A stretch of DNA of 64,000 nucleotides from Naematelia aurantialba (GCA_021527695.1 JAKFAO010000007.1:992001-1056000); one strand, 5' to 3'; counted from the first letter of the stretch, positions 10,233 through 22,359 are shown. Numbers and translations are program-made. The notes: generated from the sequence alone by a model not told the origin.

Positions 10233-13200
10233 CTACTCGCGCCGGGTGGCAAAGCTGACCAGCCGCCGCAAATCACCAAACGCCTTTGGCGTATCGCTTC
10301 GCGACTCGGCTTCGGCGCTACTCGCCCGATTGAGGAGGTGGGGCAGCATCTGGCTCCCTCCCTGAGTAGGCGAGAACACGTTGGCCGAATTGGGCGAGGC
10401 GACCATCCGTTCTCCGTGCGGATCCATGTCCAGGGACGTGAGGAACGACGTGTCGGTCAGGTCGTCGTTGGTGGATGTGACGCTGAGGAAGATATCGAGA
10501 AGCTTCTGCTGGTCGGTGCGGGCTGTGCCTTTGAGATCGAGGATCTGGGTTCATCAGTCCTGCTCGTCGAGGTGGATGCAGGGCTGTGCTCACCTTTTGA
10601 AAGTTGCTGAAACTCCGGTCGCCGATGAGAAGGCAGTAATTCTGCACAAAACCTTCAGGCGGATCCTACGAACGGCCAACGGGTCAGCGAGTCTGAACAC
10701 GTAGAAGCATAGAAGACCAATAAAAAAAAGCACATACGTCGGGCGCGAGAATCACCTTGAGCATCGTCTCGAGCTGTCCTGTATTCTTCGTGACGTATTT
10801 CGTATATGCGTTGGACCCGTCTTCGGGATGCGGCTCCGGTAGGTCCAGGAGACACGCTTTGACGGCTTGGACATCGAGCAGAATCTGGACTCGTGAGCTC
10901 TGTCGCGCGGCACTTCGGGTCCCCTTACTTGCTCAGCCCCGATCTTTCGCAGTGGCCTAGACTTGATGACAGCCTGCGTGAACCGCCCGATGACCAGACT
11001 GCCGATCAGCTTCGATTCGGTACAGTCTGCCGCCAACGTACCCGACCGCCTTGTCTGCAAAGTTGCGAATGTACTTCTTCGATTCCACTCTCGCCCGCAC
11101 GACTTCGGCGACTTGCTTGATACTCCCGACGAGGTCGACTATATACGCCGAGCGCCCGCTGACGTTTTCGAGGTGCATCCATGGTGTCTTGAGAATAGCT
11201 GCAAAAGCGGGATCGCATGCTGTTTCAAGCTCGCGCAGGACCGCGGTGATGCATTGAGACATGACACTTGCGAAGATCAACACTCCTCGAGGGATTTGGC
11301 AAGTGTGCGTACCTGGTGAACTGATCCCGCTCCGGCTGGAAAGATATCTCTCCAGCCAGATCTGGAGTGATTTTATCCTTGAGGCGCTCTTCAAGCTGCA
11401 GAGAGGTGTTCTGGCAGTACTCGGCAGTATTCAGGACGATGCAGGCCGTTTTGATATCCTGCATGTTGGCCCGACCTTCAAGCGACTTGCGCCCAGGCTC
11501 TCTGCGTCGTGTCAGGTTGCCATGACACTCCGGCACTCACTTTTTCATTCCAGCCGTCAACACATCGTCCGAGTAGATTCGTAGCCACTTGGCATACACT
11601 TTGGCCAGCTTCTGCATCGGTTCACCAGTAGTGAATTTGGCGCATTGGTCCAGCGTTTGTCCGTAGAAGTAGAACAGTTCTGTTGATGACGGCAGAACAG
11701 CCGGGACGGCCGCATCATCGGCGTCCTGCATTGCACCCTCTAATGATAGTCGAGATCGGCTACCTCGATACTGTGAGAGCATGTCGGATATGGCCCTTTC
11801 ATGGTTAGTCTTCCACGTGTGCAACGCAGCATGGAAAAGCTCACCGGTCTTGTGCATCGACATATATGCTAAAGTGCGGATCGAAAATCGACGAGATGGT
11901 CCATTTCTTTGTAGAACCCTGCGACATGTGTCCACCAGGGGTGACCTCCTCGAACTGACCCAGTAAGCATCCCTGGATGCGCAATAGACGCGCAATGTCC
12001 TCGCTGAGCTCACCGGCCTGTCGAATCTCTTTGCAAACACGGTCTCAAAGTCTTTCGTCGCCTGCAGGGCCTCTAGCAGCACGCCGACGTTTGGCGTGGA
12101 CTTGCCCAGCAGGTTCGCCAGATCAGCACGCGTGTACTCTGAAAAGTTCGCTACGAGGAGCCGAGTAATCTCCCACGAAGGTGGGAAGAGAGCGGCATCC
12201 TCGTCATCGTGATGTTTCAGCACGCGGCGGAACCAGGCGTATCGTCTAGGCACGTTATCAAGCTGCCCAGCCTGCGATCGCATTAGCCTTCATACTAGCA
12301 TGTTGCACGATGTCCTTACCTCGTCGGAGGAGCGGAAGATACGGCGATACTCTGCAAGTTGGAGCTGCAGATATCTCTCGATGATATGTGTTCTTGGACA
12401 CGTCAGCGAAAGCTACGAGGATATCTGAGGCTCGTATCACTCACTTGAAGTCTCCACCGAGGACATCGATAACCTGAAGGACCTCACCTATCACCCGTCT
12501 GTCTACCGATTGACTTGAATCATCAGTGAAGCTGTGAACCCGTCAGCGTCAGTCATGGTAGAGCCTAGCAGAGCGGAACGCACAAAGCGTCCATCTCCAC
12601 GGCGACTTTTTCCTGCACCGCCTTCCTGTCGGCCTCGGCTGCCTTGAAGAGGTCTGCAACAACCGGAATGGTGGTGAGCGACCGCAGTGGCACTAAGAGG
12701 TATAGAACCGCCTGGACCCATGAGCAGTGCAAGACGGAGCAGTGTTAGGTCTCGGTCTCACGGATAACGCCTGTGCCATATCCTTGTATCGTCTCGTAGG
12801 GATGAGGCCATTCAATTGGCTATGCGCATTCTCTGTCACAGAAATCAATGGCAGCAGAGGCAGGCAGGCAGATTCGGATGGACGAACTGAGCATTCCCCA
12901 TCGCTCCAGCGTCTGCATAGCCCCCGTGAGGTTCCGCTTGGCCACGTCCAGCCGTTGGATATCAGACGTGATCCCCTTGACGATTGCTTCTGCCTCGGCT
13001 GCCTTTTCGCGGATCACATTGATCTGCTGCATCAGGTGCTGCACCGAACAAGCACATCAGCATTTCACTCATTATTGCACATGATAAGGACGACGTAGAG
13101 ATGATCTGGGAAGGGACGTGGTACTGATACTGACGCCGATTTGACTCTGTATGCGCGACATCTTCCCTGGGTCCTGGTCTCTCCTGAGCTCCGTCTTGAG

Positions 13201-13454
13201 GCGGCCCACCTCGTCCTTGACATCAAGAATCTCGAGCTGCAGTCGCGCTTGCACCTGATGGTGCCGTGACAGCGATGCGGCTGCACAGCGTCAGTCTTGT
13301 AGCCGTTAACGGTCTCTGCAAGAGAGCCGAACGGACCGTTGGGAAATTCAGCCTCGAGTCTCGCCATGGCTTTTTCTCGCGAGGTCACCGATGGTCCTGC
13401 CTCCGCTGAAGCCATGGCAGGCGTGGAGGCTGGAGACGACACGGCGACCGCCAT
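10233..13454 (-). CDS. VPS53: GARP/EARP tethering complex subunit Vps53
   Basis: Sixteen exons from ATG at 13454 to the stop at 10233 add to exactly 801 codons. Boundaries on the plus axis: 13454-13337, 13280-13135, 13038-12884, 12819-12762, 12711-12584, 12531-12445, 12392-12320, 12271-12014, 11954-11845, 11795-11541, 11501-11313, 11266-11042, 10998-10929, 10884-10738, 10665-10594, 10544-10233. Vps53 acts in the Golgi/endosome tether for retrograde vesicles. Family landmarks are the N-terminal FPNAASL segment, the heptad-rich coiled coil, EYRRIFRSSDEAGQLDNV, RRYAWFRRVLKHHDDED, LPSSTELFYFYGQTL and the late GAEQILLDVQAVKACLLDLP. Length is close to other fungal Vps53. A seeming frameshift at 11041 disappears if a 43-nt GTACGT...CGGCAG intron is removed. 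The first ATG in frame was chosen; the N-terminal 30 residues are Ala/Ser rich. Confidence 0.9.
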
Positions 13455-13630
13455 CTGTGATGATGTGAATCTTGTAGAGTAGAGGAACAACAGCCATCCC
13501 AAACCGACTGGCGCGGTCACCTCCACCTCTGGCAGACTGCCCTCGAACACGACGTGACTAGAGTCGCGGCTCGATTGTTTCTCTCTCGTTGACTTGGGAC
13601 GCGAAGCTTGACAGCTCGCAGAGATGCGAG
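13455..13630. promoter_or_regulatory. divergent promoter VPS53/DCTN5
   Basis: Only 176 nt separate the two start codons, so both genes must share or overlap promoter elements. I see no clear TATA box. Confidence 0.6.
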
Positions 13631-14815
13631 ATGGGCGCCTTCGACCCCCTGATCACGTACGAAAAGGGCACGTATATTGGTGCGTGCCATCATCACGACT
13701 TGAAATGTGTACTGATGCTGCCGCAGAGACTGACACTGGCAGTGAGTCTACAGCAAAGCACATGCTGCGGCTGCTGCTGCTTCTCCTATATAGCGTGGTC
13801 CCCTGGTAGTCATGCCGAGGCTGAGACGGAGCTGCGGACGCTGAGTTGCGCTATAGACAAAGTGTCCCGCCGAGCGGTGATTGCCGGAGCGACCAACATC
13901 ATCCTCGGAGGGAAATCCATCATCCAGTCTGGTCAGTCGAGTCGACGCGTGTCATCCTGGTTCGCGCACTTGCTAAGTCGACCAGGTGCAATCTTACGAG
14001 GCGATCTACGACGAGCCACGGCAGGCCAGCATGTCGTCATTTCCATGGGACGGTACTGCCTCGTAGGTGAGAACAGCGTCCTCCGGCCCCCAGGCAAGAT
14101 CTACAAGGGGTACGTGGTGTCGTGGTAGCCGTCCCACTCCTTTCTGTGTCCCAAAATGCCTGCCTTGCCCTCCACTCTCGAGGACTTGGACCTTGAGGGC
14201 CTGATCTGAGGGCCAGACGACGAGATACAGGGGATGCGACAGGGCCTGACTAGGCAGAGGGCCCGATATCGTGGCGAGAGCCGGCTTACTGACCAGCTGT
14301 AGTGTCTTTACGTTCTATCCGGTCAAAGTGGCAGACTACGTCCACATCGGACCATCATGTGTGGTCGAGGCAGCGCAGATTGGGCATGGCGTCGAGATAG
14401 GTCGGGGGTGTATCGTCGTGAGCCATCTCTCTCTTCTTCTGCTTGCTGTTCTACGCTCACCCCGCAGGGCAAATTCGTAATCATCAAAGACCTCGCCGTG
14501 CTGCTCCCCGACACTGTCCTTCCAGAGGGCACAGTCGTGCCCTCCCTGACCGTATGGGGAGGCAACCCCGGTACGCTCCCTCATCTAGCTCTCTTCATAC
14601 CCCATCGCGTCCATCGCGTCCATCGCGTCCATCGCGTCCACCGCATTCATCGCGTCCATCGACTGCCTCCTTCATCTATCGCATCCGCTGACGCCTCTCC
14701 AGGCCGGTTGGTCGAGAATCTGCCAGAAACGTACCAGGAGACAGTCGAGGCTCGGTGTAAAGGCTTCTATCAGCGTTTCAGACCTGGCCCATCTGCCCCG
14801 GCAGCTCCAGCGTGA
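13631..14815 (+). CDS. dynactin subunit 5 (p25)
   Basis: Seven exons (13631-13679, 13727-13741, 13857-13931, 13986-14109, 14303-14417, 14468-14570, 14703-14815) give 197 aa. The protein is a left-handed beta-helix subunit of the dynactin pointed end, which helps dynein bind early endosomes. Alignment from memory with animal DCTN5 is continuous: a YIETDTGNKVSRRAVI-type start, GGKSIIQSGAILRGDLR, SVLRPPGKIYKG, VEAAQIGHGVEIGRGCIVG, LPEGTVVPSLTVWGGNPG. The second exon is only 15 nt, yet it supplies the ETDTG residues that the family conserves, so it must be spliced in. The sixth intron (14571-14702) carries CATCGCGTC repeats. Length is normal for the family (about 180-200 aa). Confidence 0.92.
14598..14662. 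repeat. intronic CATCGCGTC tandem repeat
   Basis: Five or more 9-bp units lie in the last DCTN5 intron. The two next exons carry no trace of them. Confidence 0.85.
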
Positions 14816-14889
14816 TATCGCATCTCTGTACCGTACATCTCTGCTATACCCTGCATCATGCATCATTGCACATCTAAGTTACGCGAAAA

Positions 14890-15020
14890 TGCACTTTGTC
14901 ATAACATGCCGTAACTCATCAACGTCCAGTAGTCATAACTCATCACAGTCAAGTCACAACTCATCGACGTCACGTCATGACTCGTCACAGTCAAGTCATC
15001 AAAGGGTCAAGTCATCCGCA
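14890..15020. repeat. CRE-like direct repeats between convergent genes
   Basis: About eight spaced units of the form RTCATRACTCRTC / CACAGTCAAGTCA alternate here, several containing ACGTCA. The site lies between two converging 3' ends, so a promoter role is unlikely. It may be a decayed minisatellite. Confidence 0.6.
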
Positions 15021-15056
15021 ACGTCAATATTGCGTGCACACACTCCACTGCAATGC

Positions 15057-17689
15057 TTATCCTGTTTTGTGCTGTACAAATTCGCCCGAAGTAGGCCGAC
15101 TGAGCCCGCCTTCCCCTAGACTCCAGAGTGTCGAGCGACTCTCGCTCTTCGGCACACCCGTTGCTCCAATTTTCAGATCCCCCTCTGCACTCGAGTTTCT
15201 GCGGTGCAAGCCTGCCCGTCGTATAGTGCTTGATGGGGGGCTTGTGTATTCCGATTTCTGCGTTCCCTTGGCTAGCGCTTTAGCCTGCTCCGCTTGGCGC
15301 CAGTCGTATGCTTTCAGAGCCGCAGCGACGCGCTCCGGTGACGGTGCGTGAGTCACGGGATCCATGACCTCCTCGATGGCCGGTGCCGACAAGGGAGAAG
15401 ATCCCATGCCTAGCGCCTCTGACAAGCGTGATAGCGGAGTTCCTCCCCGTCTGGGGTCCGGTATCGATACTTGATTCGAATGCGCCGTCACTCCACGATC
15501 TGAAGAGTCTGACGTCGTGGGAGAATTCGTCCGTCCCTTACTCGCCCAGTACCTCGAGCTGGGAACGGGGCTATCATGTACAGATTTCGGAGAACCCTCC
15601 GAGGGACTTGGCGAAGCTCGATCGATGCCCATCAGCTTGAACGTAGCCTCGAGTCGGGATCGTTCTCGGCGGTCTTCTTCATCTTCGGCGTGCGGTTCCA
15701 GCTTGCGAGGAGCAGTCGGTTTGGGAGTTATTACAGGTGAAGAGCGGGATGAGAGGGTAAGCGGTTTCAAGCCAGGTACGACAGTCGGTGCTGGCTCTGG
15801 ATCCGCAGGGAGAGGGGTGAGTGAGCCAAAGCCAAGGCTGCGAAAGTCGAGAGAAAACCCGCGGCGAGCCTAGAGAATGTCAGGATAGTTTGATGGCAGG
15901 ATCCCAATTGCACCAACCCGTTTTTCGCTCTTCTGATCATCTTTCTTCTCTGCCACTTTTGGCTCCTCTACAACCATACTATCCCCCTGCCCAGCACCAA
16001 CACCAGCCATCGCGCGAACCATCATGCTAAGCGGTCTAGCCTTCTTCTCCGGTCTAGCGGTTTCAGGTGTGCTCGACTGGTTCTCCTTCATTGCGTTGGT
16101 TATGTCTTTCAGGTTGCCTCGAGCAGCTCCAGGCGCCGCTCGGGTGCCCATGCGCCGAGTCTTGTAGTCGACGGAAAGAACGTGCTCGAAGCCTTCTTGA
16201 GCGATAATGCGATCGAGTATCTGCCCGCATCAGCTGAGGTCTCGAGTTTGTAGTGGCGACCAACTTTTGAGCAGTACAGATTCAGTGCTTTGTTTGCTTC
16301 ACGCAATTGCTTTACCTCGGCCCGTAATGCTAACTCATGAGCCTGTACCGTATGCCTCGACATACCTTCAGATTCGTCGCCGCCTATCGAGACAGTCATT
16401 TCAGGCCCATCCAGATCTGATGCTCTGCCCAGTTCTGTTGCAAGATCGAGCCCGCCACCGGCGTCTGGTGAGGTTTCCCCTTTTCGCCGGTGCCTCCTCC
16501 GTCTCTCCCTCGTAGGTGGGGCAAGATGAGCCGATTCAGGTGATGTGTGGAATCCAGGTTGCAAATCATCGTGCTCTTCGAAGAGACCATGAGCCTCGAG
16601 ATCTGAATGTAGCTCCTCCATTTCCGCTTCCATGTCCTCATCGAGAGGATCGAGCCCGCTCTTCGCCGACATAGGATTGTCATCCAGGTTGCCACTTGGA
16701 ATCCTCTGGCGAGAATGTCCGAGCAGGCCAGAGGTCGACCGAACTTGGCCATTGAAAGTTCGGTCCCTCACCAAGAACTCCCACCCCTCGTTCTCCTCCA
16801 CTAGCCGAGCGTTGTCTCGTCTCGCTTCGTCTAGCTCCTTTGTAAGTGTGTCAAGCTGAGCCAAGAGCGTCGAATGAGACAGCCGTAGCGAGTCGAGCTC
16901 CTCTTCCAGGTGCCGCGTGTTTGCATGGTTCTGTGAAGACGTGGTGGTCACAGGAGCTTGCAGAGTTCGGATCCGAGTTTGAAGATGCCGCTCTTGTTTC
17001 TGCAAAGCAGCACGCTCGGCATCGAAAGATCTCTCCTGATAATGTATCAGGACACATGAATGTACCCCTCAAGTCGGAGCACCCACCTGCTCCGCATACC
17101 GCTTTTGTACTTCCCTCGCCTCCCTCTCGGCACCTTTCACACGAGCTTGCAGTCTCGCTAGCACCTCATCACGGGCTTGCAGATCAGCTTCAAGCCGGCC
17201 CTACGCATGGAGACGTCGGTTCTTGATACTTTCCACATATTTGGCCCTACCTGCTCTGTGAACGCCTCGTCCGACCGCGTTTGCAGGGCAACAACCGCCT
17301 TGACCGCCTCATCATAGCGCTCGTGCAGCGTCCTTTGGCTGGCCGCAAGCCTCTCTACCTCCATCACCAGCTATACATGGTCAGCCGCGAGCTTGCATGC
17401 AACGCAAAGGTCTGCGTACGCGATCACGAGCCTCCCATTCTTCCCTCAACGCATCCTCGAGCGCGCCTCTCTGCGCTCTCTTCAGCTCATCCTCGCTTCT
17501 CTCCCTCAGGCCGCCCATCATTCCTTCCCGACTTCTATCTGCTAATGACGACGATTCTGGTGCCTCGCCCAGTTGGGTGAGGCCATTTTGGAAGTTGGGC
17601 GAGGGCGAGAAGGAGTGCCGTTTGCTCCGACTAGGCGGAAGGGGCCGAGCGAGAGGCGGGGTGTTCATTGGCAGGACCTCGAGAGACAT
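15057..17689 (-). CDS. conserved fungal coiled-coil protein
   Basis: Six exons (17689-17420, 17370-17251, 17200-17087, 17035-16265, 16220-15918, 15869-15057) give 796 aa. From about residue 40 to 330 the sequence is heptad-rich coiled coil with many E, K, R, Q and L. A short conserved-looking block follows: NKALNLYCSK, then ILDRIIAQEGFEHVL after the next splice. Such a block occurs in filamentous-fungal proteins annotated as M-protein-repeat or spindle/septum-type coiled coils, but I cannot assign a function. The C-terminal 350 residues are Ser/Pro-rich and probably disordered, with many SP sites that suggest phosphorylation. The start is 343 nt from the divergent Cys-rich gene. The order coiled coil, conserved block, disordered tail suggests a scaffold. 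Confidence 0.75.
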
Positions 17690-18032
17690 TGAGAGTGCCG
17701 GTCGCGGTATACGTGGCGTATATAGCTTTCAATTTGCACCAATGATAGAGCGAGCGCATGCAAAGTCGAAATGTATGAGGACGAGAGAGCGCGTACAAGA
17801 TGGTTGCCAAAGGCGGAGTGAAACAACAAACCCAAAACATCTCGACAACGCACGCGACGAGGCCGGAGCCCCACACTTCGCCACGTGCTTCCACCGGCGG
17901 CTCGTTGCCAGCAGTCTGAGACACATCCACTTCCATCTTCATCGCAACGACAGCACAGGCATGCATTCCGCTCAGAGACTACCACTGACGCCGCGGCCAG
18001 GTCACTAGCGATAGTCGTAGTCGTAACTCATC
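17690..18032. promoter_or_regulatory. divergent promoter region
   Basis: This 343-nt region serves the coiled-coil gene and the Cys-rich membrane protein gene. No strong TATA box or repeat is visible. Confidence 0.45.
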
Positions 18033-20020
18033 ATGATTTGGTGTGTATTGATCTGCAGCCTTTTGACCAGCGCGTTGGCTAGAGTCGCACTGTACGGTCC
18101 CTGCGACGCAGCGAATGACCACCTCGACGCCAATTCCAAGGCATTCATCACAGATTGCGACTCTTTCGGATGTACGCTCACTATTTCTCTCTCATCTCTT
18201 CTGATGTCTTGCGCCGTGGGTAGCTTGCTGATGATTCGGCGGCAGACTGTGCGACAAACGGCACTTGCTTGCCTCGTCAATGCCGGTAAGTATCCAAGAT
18301 CACCCTGAGGACATCAGAACATTGCGCTCTCAGCCCGTCGCTGGAGGAGATCCTCCCAACGATCCTGTGCCTGATAGAGAATCAGGAGAGACGAGTTCAT
18401 CCTCGGCTCCCTGCTCAAGACCAATATGACAATTCCACCGCTCTGTCCTGCCGGCTCGTTCTGCCCTGACAGCTCGTCTGGCTGCCTCCCACTCGTTCCA
18501 GCCGGTGGCAAGTGTCAGCTGAATCGGGACGGTGCGGCTGATTCCTTGACGGCGAAGTTTCTCTGGCTGATGAGCGTTGCGATAGACGAGTGCCAGCCCC
18601 CGCTCGAGGCCCCGGTGGTCAATGATCCGTGGGGGCAGATGCAAGGGAACGGCGCGATTTGTCTGCAGGGAACCTGCATGTGAGTCGTAGTTCACAGCCG
18701 CTGAGTCCTGCGTCTCCTCGCTCCTCTCGTCGCTGTACAGTCTGTTTACTCTTTGCTCGTTTTCGGAGGGGCACTGATCATGGGTCAGGTACGCCAACGC
18801 CTCCCTGGGTACAGCATGCATCACCGAGTCGACCGTAAGCGTCGCTCTTGCCTCAAATGCAGCTAAGAACTGACTCGCCAGACCTACACAGGCTACGACG
18901 TCTCTGGTGCCAGCTTTGACAACCAAGTCATCCGCGACAACTGCATCGAAGGCCAGGGGTATTGCGTATGCTTAGCCTCTACCGCCCTGTCCTGAGTCTC
19001 CCACTATCATTCCATACCGTGTCGGATTATTTCCACACCGTCTGCTCGCGAACCGAAAGATTGCCTTGCCACTGACCACTCTACCAAGTATGGAAGTCAC
19101 TGATGCTGACTGGAGATAGGACCAAACGCAAAATACCTGCGTCGCGTTGAAACCACTGGAGGCATCGTGCGCGGCTGATCGAGAGTGTCAATCTGTGCGT
19201 CGCCTTCCTGCTTCCTCCTTCATCCACTGCACCACCATCACATCACGCTGGCAAACACACCATCTCACCGTTGCTACCACTCCAACCCAGCACTCCAATC
19301 TCCGTTGAGTCCGGGGTGCGATGATGACGTCCTCCGGGCAGTACACCTGCAACACTCGCAGCAGCTGCGCCGTGCCCCCCGAAAGCGGCTTGCACGTCGC
19401 CAGGTGGGTGTATGTGCTTACCGGTCTACTTCTGGCATCGTGTGAGTCGGCCGTGCCTCGTCAATCGTCCACCACACATCACCCATCTCGCCGCCACACA
19501 TCGCCCATATCACGCACCACCTCACACATCACCTCCCACCGTCACATATTACGTCAAATATCATATCACATCACATCACATCGCACATCACACATCATAC
19601 ATCATACATAACACGTTAAAGTCCCTATCCTTCCTCTACTGTCATTACCTTCACTTCTCCCATTCTCCTCCCTCATTCACCCTGACCCCCCAGTGATGGC
19701 TGCGACCTTGGCCCTGCTCGTGCGGATGCATCGACGCGCCCAGGCCGACCGGCGTATCATGCTGGAAGAGTACTACAAGGAACAAACTGCGTGAGCCTCG
19801 TTCCCAGCCCGCCCAAATCCCAACCCCGTCGTCGCCCTACCGTCGTTGTGGCCTCCAGCGCCACTCAAGCTCATATCGCCCGCTCTGTAGATATCGCCAC
19901 TCCATCTTGTCGTTCCATTCTGCGTTTGCCGGGAAAGGGGAGCCCCCATCGTCAGAGACAATGAGCATGCTGCGGTCCATGTCAGAGATGAGCGACAAGA
20001 CGCTCGTCGAGCATCGATAG
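18033..20020 (+). CDS. Cys-rich single-pass membrane protein, unknown family
   Basis: Nine exons (18033-18171, 18246-18285, 18386-18679, 18789-18834, 18882-18965, 19120-19194, 19342-19441, 19694-19790, 19891-20020) give 334 aa. The N-terminus MIWCVLICSLLTSALA is a signal peptide. The ectodomain has about 18 cysteines in EGF- or Dickkopf-like spacing, for example CATNGTCLPRQC, CPAGSFCPDSSSGC and CNTRSSC. One hydrophobic helix is split by an intron and reads WVYVLTGLLLAS then LMAATLALLV. It is followed by a basic stop-transfer MHRRAQADRR and a 70-residue Ser/Met-rich cytoplasmic tail. The layout is that of a type I receptor or adhesion protein at the cell surface. I do not recognise the family. 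The exon for the CNTRSSC unit was chosen because it alone keeps the frame. Confidence 0.72.
19500..19612. repeat. intronic CATCACAT-type repeat
   Basis: Short ACATC/ATCAC units fill the middle of the intron 19442-19693 that divides the transmembrane helix codons. Confidence 0.7.
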
Positions 20021-20246
20021 CATGCACATGCCACTTGGATTCATCACGCTTCATTGCCGAGAACAGCATTTCATTCTTCCAGAGAACGGCACTTCATTTT
20101 TAAAGAACGGCAGGTTGTAGCAGGTAGCCCATCTCCGCATTGGGAGAGTCTCTTCTTAGCATACTTTAAAACTGCAGCGCCCGCTGCTTGCCCCCACGAC
20201 CCTGCAGTTGCAGCTTTTCTACCGATACCGCCATTCCTCCATCCGC

Positions 20247-22359
20247 CTAAGGCAGAGGCGTCCCCGGGGCGACCCATCCGCGCTCTTCCTGCTCATTCAC
20301 CAAGACCCAGCCAGCACCGCCAGTCCAGCACCAGTCTCCATCCCTTCTGATCTCCAATGCCGGTAGCAGGTCCGCAGGAATGTCGGTCAAAACACCTCGC
20401 AGGAACTCGATGGTTGGCTGAACATGCCATCGACGATGCCGGTCCGGACCTAGCAGAGGTCCGTTGAACCAGCCCAAGTGGCCGCCGTGCGGTACTGTCG
20501 CAAGCACAAAATGCGACGAGTCGCGTACAGCCGGATAAGGCAGACAGTCTGTTGGTGTCAGGTTTGACTTCCAGAGCATGTCGCCATTGCTCACCTCCTG
20601 AGACTATCGGGTCATCCAGCGCCGAGATGGCGAGCGTGGGTCTGGTGATATGAGCTGCGCCCTCTATGAAGCCGAAAAATCGAATTTAGTCACCTTTTGA
20701 TTCTCCCGAGCCACCCGCTGGGACACGCCCACTCGAGAAACTCTTGCAATCCTTGGAACGGGAAATGGTCCGAGCTCCCTCCAACTTTCGTAACGATGAG
20801 CTCGGTCACGTGGCTTGCACGCAGAGTCCACTTGTACCGTGCCGTCATATCGAGCACCCGCTCCAGACAGGGATGGAGCAACGAGGCCGGCGAAGACAGA
20901 GGCGAGTGAGGAAGTAGGTGTGGGCTCAATGAGCGAAGCATCTTGCGAGCCATGGTGAATGAGTACAGTTTGGGGAAGAAGTGCCGTGCGTCAAGTCTGG
21001 AGCTGATGAGCTATTCGAGCCATCAAATTCCATGTAGCTCACTTGGCCGACATTTCACGCAGCTCGAGAGGAGCACAGAGAACGGTCGCAGCGCGCAGCC
21101 TGCACTGGTCGCCTTGTTCACCGAGGTAACGCGTCATCACTGCAGCGCCGAGTGAGAAGCCGATACCAACAAGTGGCGCGTGGGGAAACAGGTGGGCAAG
21201 ATACATGGTGGCTGTGTGATTGTCGATAGTGTTGCCAGAGCAATACAGATGAGGCGAGGTGAGTGGTGTCCCGCCGCATCCACGGAACTGTTCCACTGTC
21301 AGCTTGGTCCGATTGAGGAGGAATAGCTGACGTTGACGACTGCAGCCCGCGCTCCAAGTCCACCCTCGGACGTAGGTTTGGTGACGCATACCACGATGTT
21401 TCTTACATAGCTCTCGTGGCTGCCGCCCGTCAAGCCATGGTTGATGAGCACCACGGGGGCGTCTGTTGGCAGGTCCATGGAGAGAGGCGGATACACGTCG
21501 ATACCGCTAAGCAGGCAGCCGTCAGTAGGACTCGGGGGTGATGTGAGATATATTACTGTGCCAGAGGCAGGACGTCACTCACATGGTCCCGCCATCTGGA
21601 AGTCTGAGCAGCTGGCTAGGAGGGTGTTAGCGCGACGAGGCGGTGCGGACAAGTGGCTCACCGTTGGTAGGTTACTTGATCATCCATGCTGAAGTCGGCC
21701 ATTGCAGAGTAGATTGTTTGGGCGTGGCCACTGCGCGAGTTAGCCAGGCGGTTAGAGGAGTCGGTGACATCTGCGACAGTACACGTCATGCGTGTTTGGT
21801 TCAAGAGGGAGATTAGGTGGGATACGGAGTCTGCCGTCGGAGCGACGAGATTCTTTCACAATATCCCGACGCAACAGTATGCAGTTGAGTTTGTAGGAGA
21901 GGACATCCGTTCGACCGGGAAGGCAGGAAAGTCGGCTCACTTGGGCAACCACCAAGGTCCGCCGAATCCCTCTCTCAAACCCGCACACCAGCGCTCAACG
22001 ACCTCTCCGACCGTATCCCCACTGGCCAGTTTCGCAGGACACAGCGGCACCGTCAGAGTCACTTTCCGTCCCCGCCTCCTGGCGTCGAGGACGTAGCGGG
22101 TTCCCAGATAGACCAGGGACGCGGCGAGCACACATGCGAGGAGGACGGATACCGATACCGAGAGTGAGTGGCAATGCGAGCGCGATTGGTCGTTTGCCAA
22201 GGATGTGAGGTCGGGAAGGACCGACGCTACTCTTGTACGACATGCACGATATGCAGAGACCAGGGACGTCGGTGGCGTCGACGTCCGGCGGCATTCTGGT
22301 GACGCTGGTTCGGAGTAAGACCTGTATTTGAGAAAGAGGTGAGAAAGCGCCTGGTCCAT
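20247..22359 (-). CDS. alpha/beta hydrolase, YheT/EMB8 (EHT1-like) family
   Basis: Eight exons (22359-21941, 21730-21662, 21615-21583, 21506-21332, 21287-21043, 20996-20694, 20641-20595, 20548-20247) give 530 aa. The catalytic serine is in GIGFSLGAAV, the aspartate in ALDDPIV and the histidine in PHGGHLGWF, as in the YheT/EMB8 group that includes yeast ethanol O-acyltransferases. Further family marks are NGHAQTIYSA, LPDGGTIGIDVYPP, INHGLTGGSHESYVRN and NFRGCGGTPLTSP. A hydrophobic stretch VSVSVLLACVLAASLVYLG near residue 75 suggests an N-terminal membrane anchor. The 70 residues before it are weakly supported and the true start may lie in another exon. Two acceptors 15 nt apart fit exon 3. 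Likely substrate: medium-chain acyl esters, by family only. Confidence 0.85.

Noticed and set aside
11030..11045. Apparent frameshift in VPS53 at a CCC run
   Set aside because: A 43-nt intron with GTACGT donor and CTGAT...CGGCAG acceptor restores the frame and fits the conserved Vps53 sequence better.
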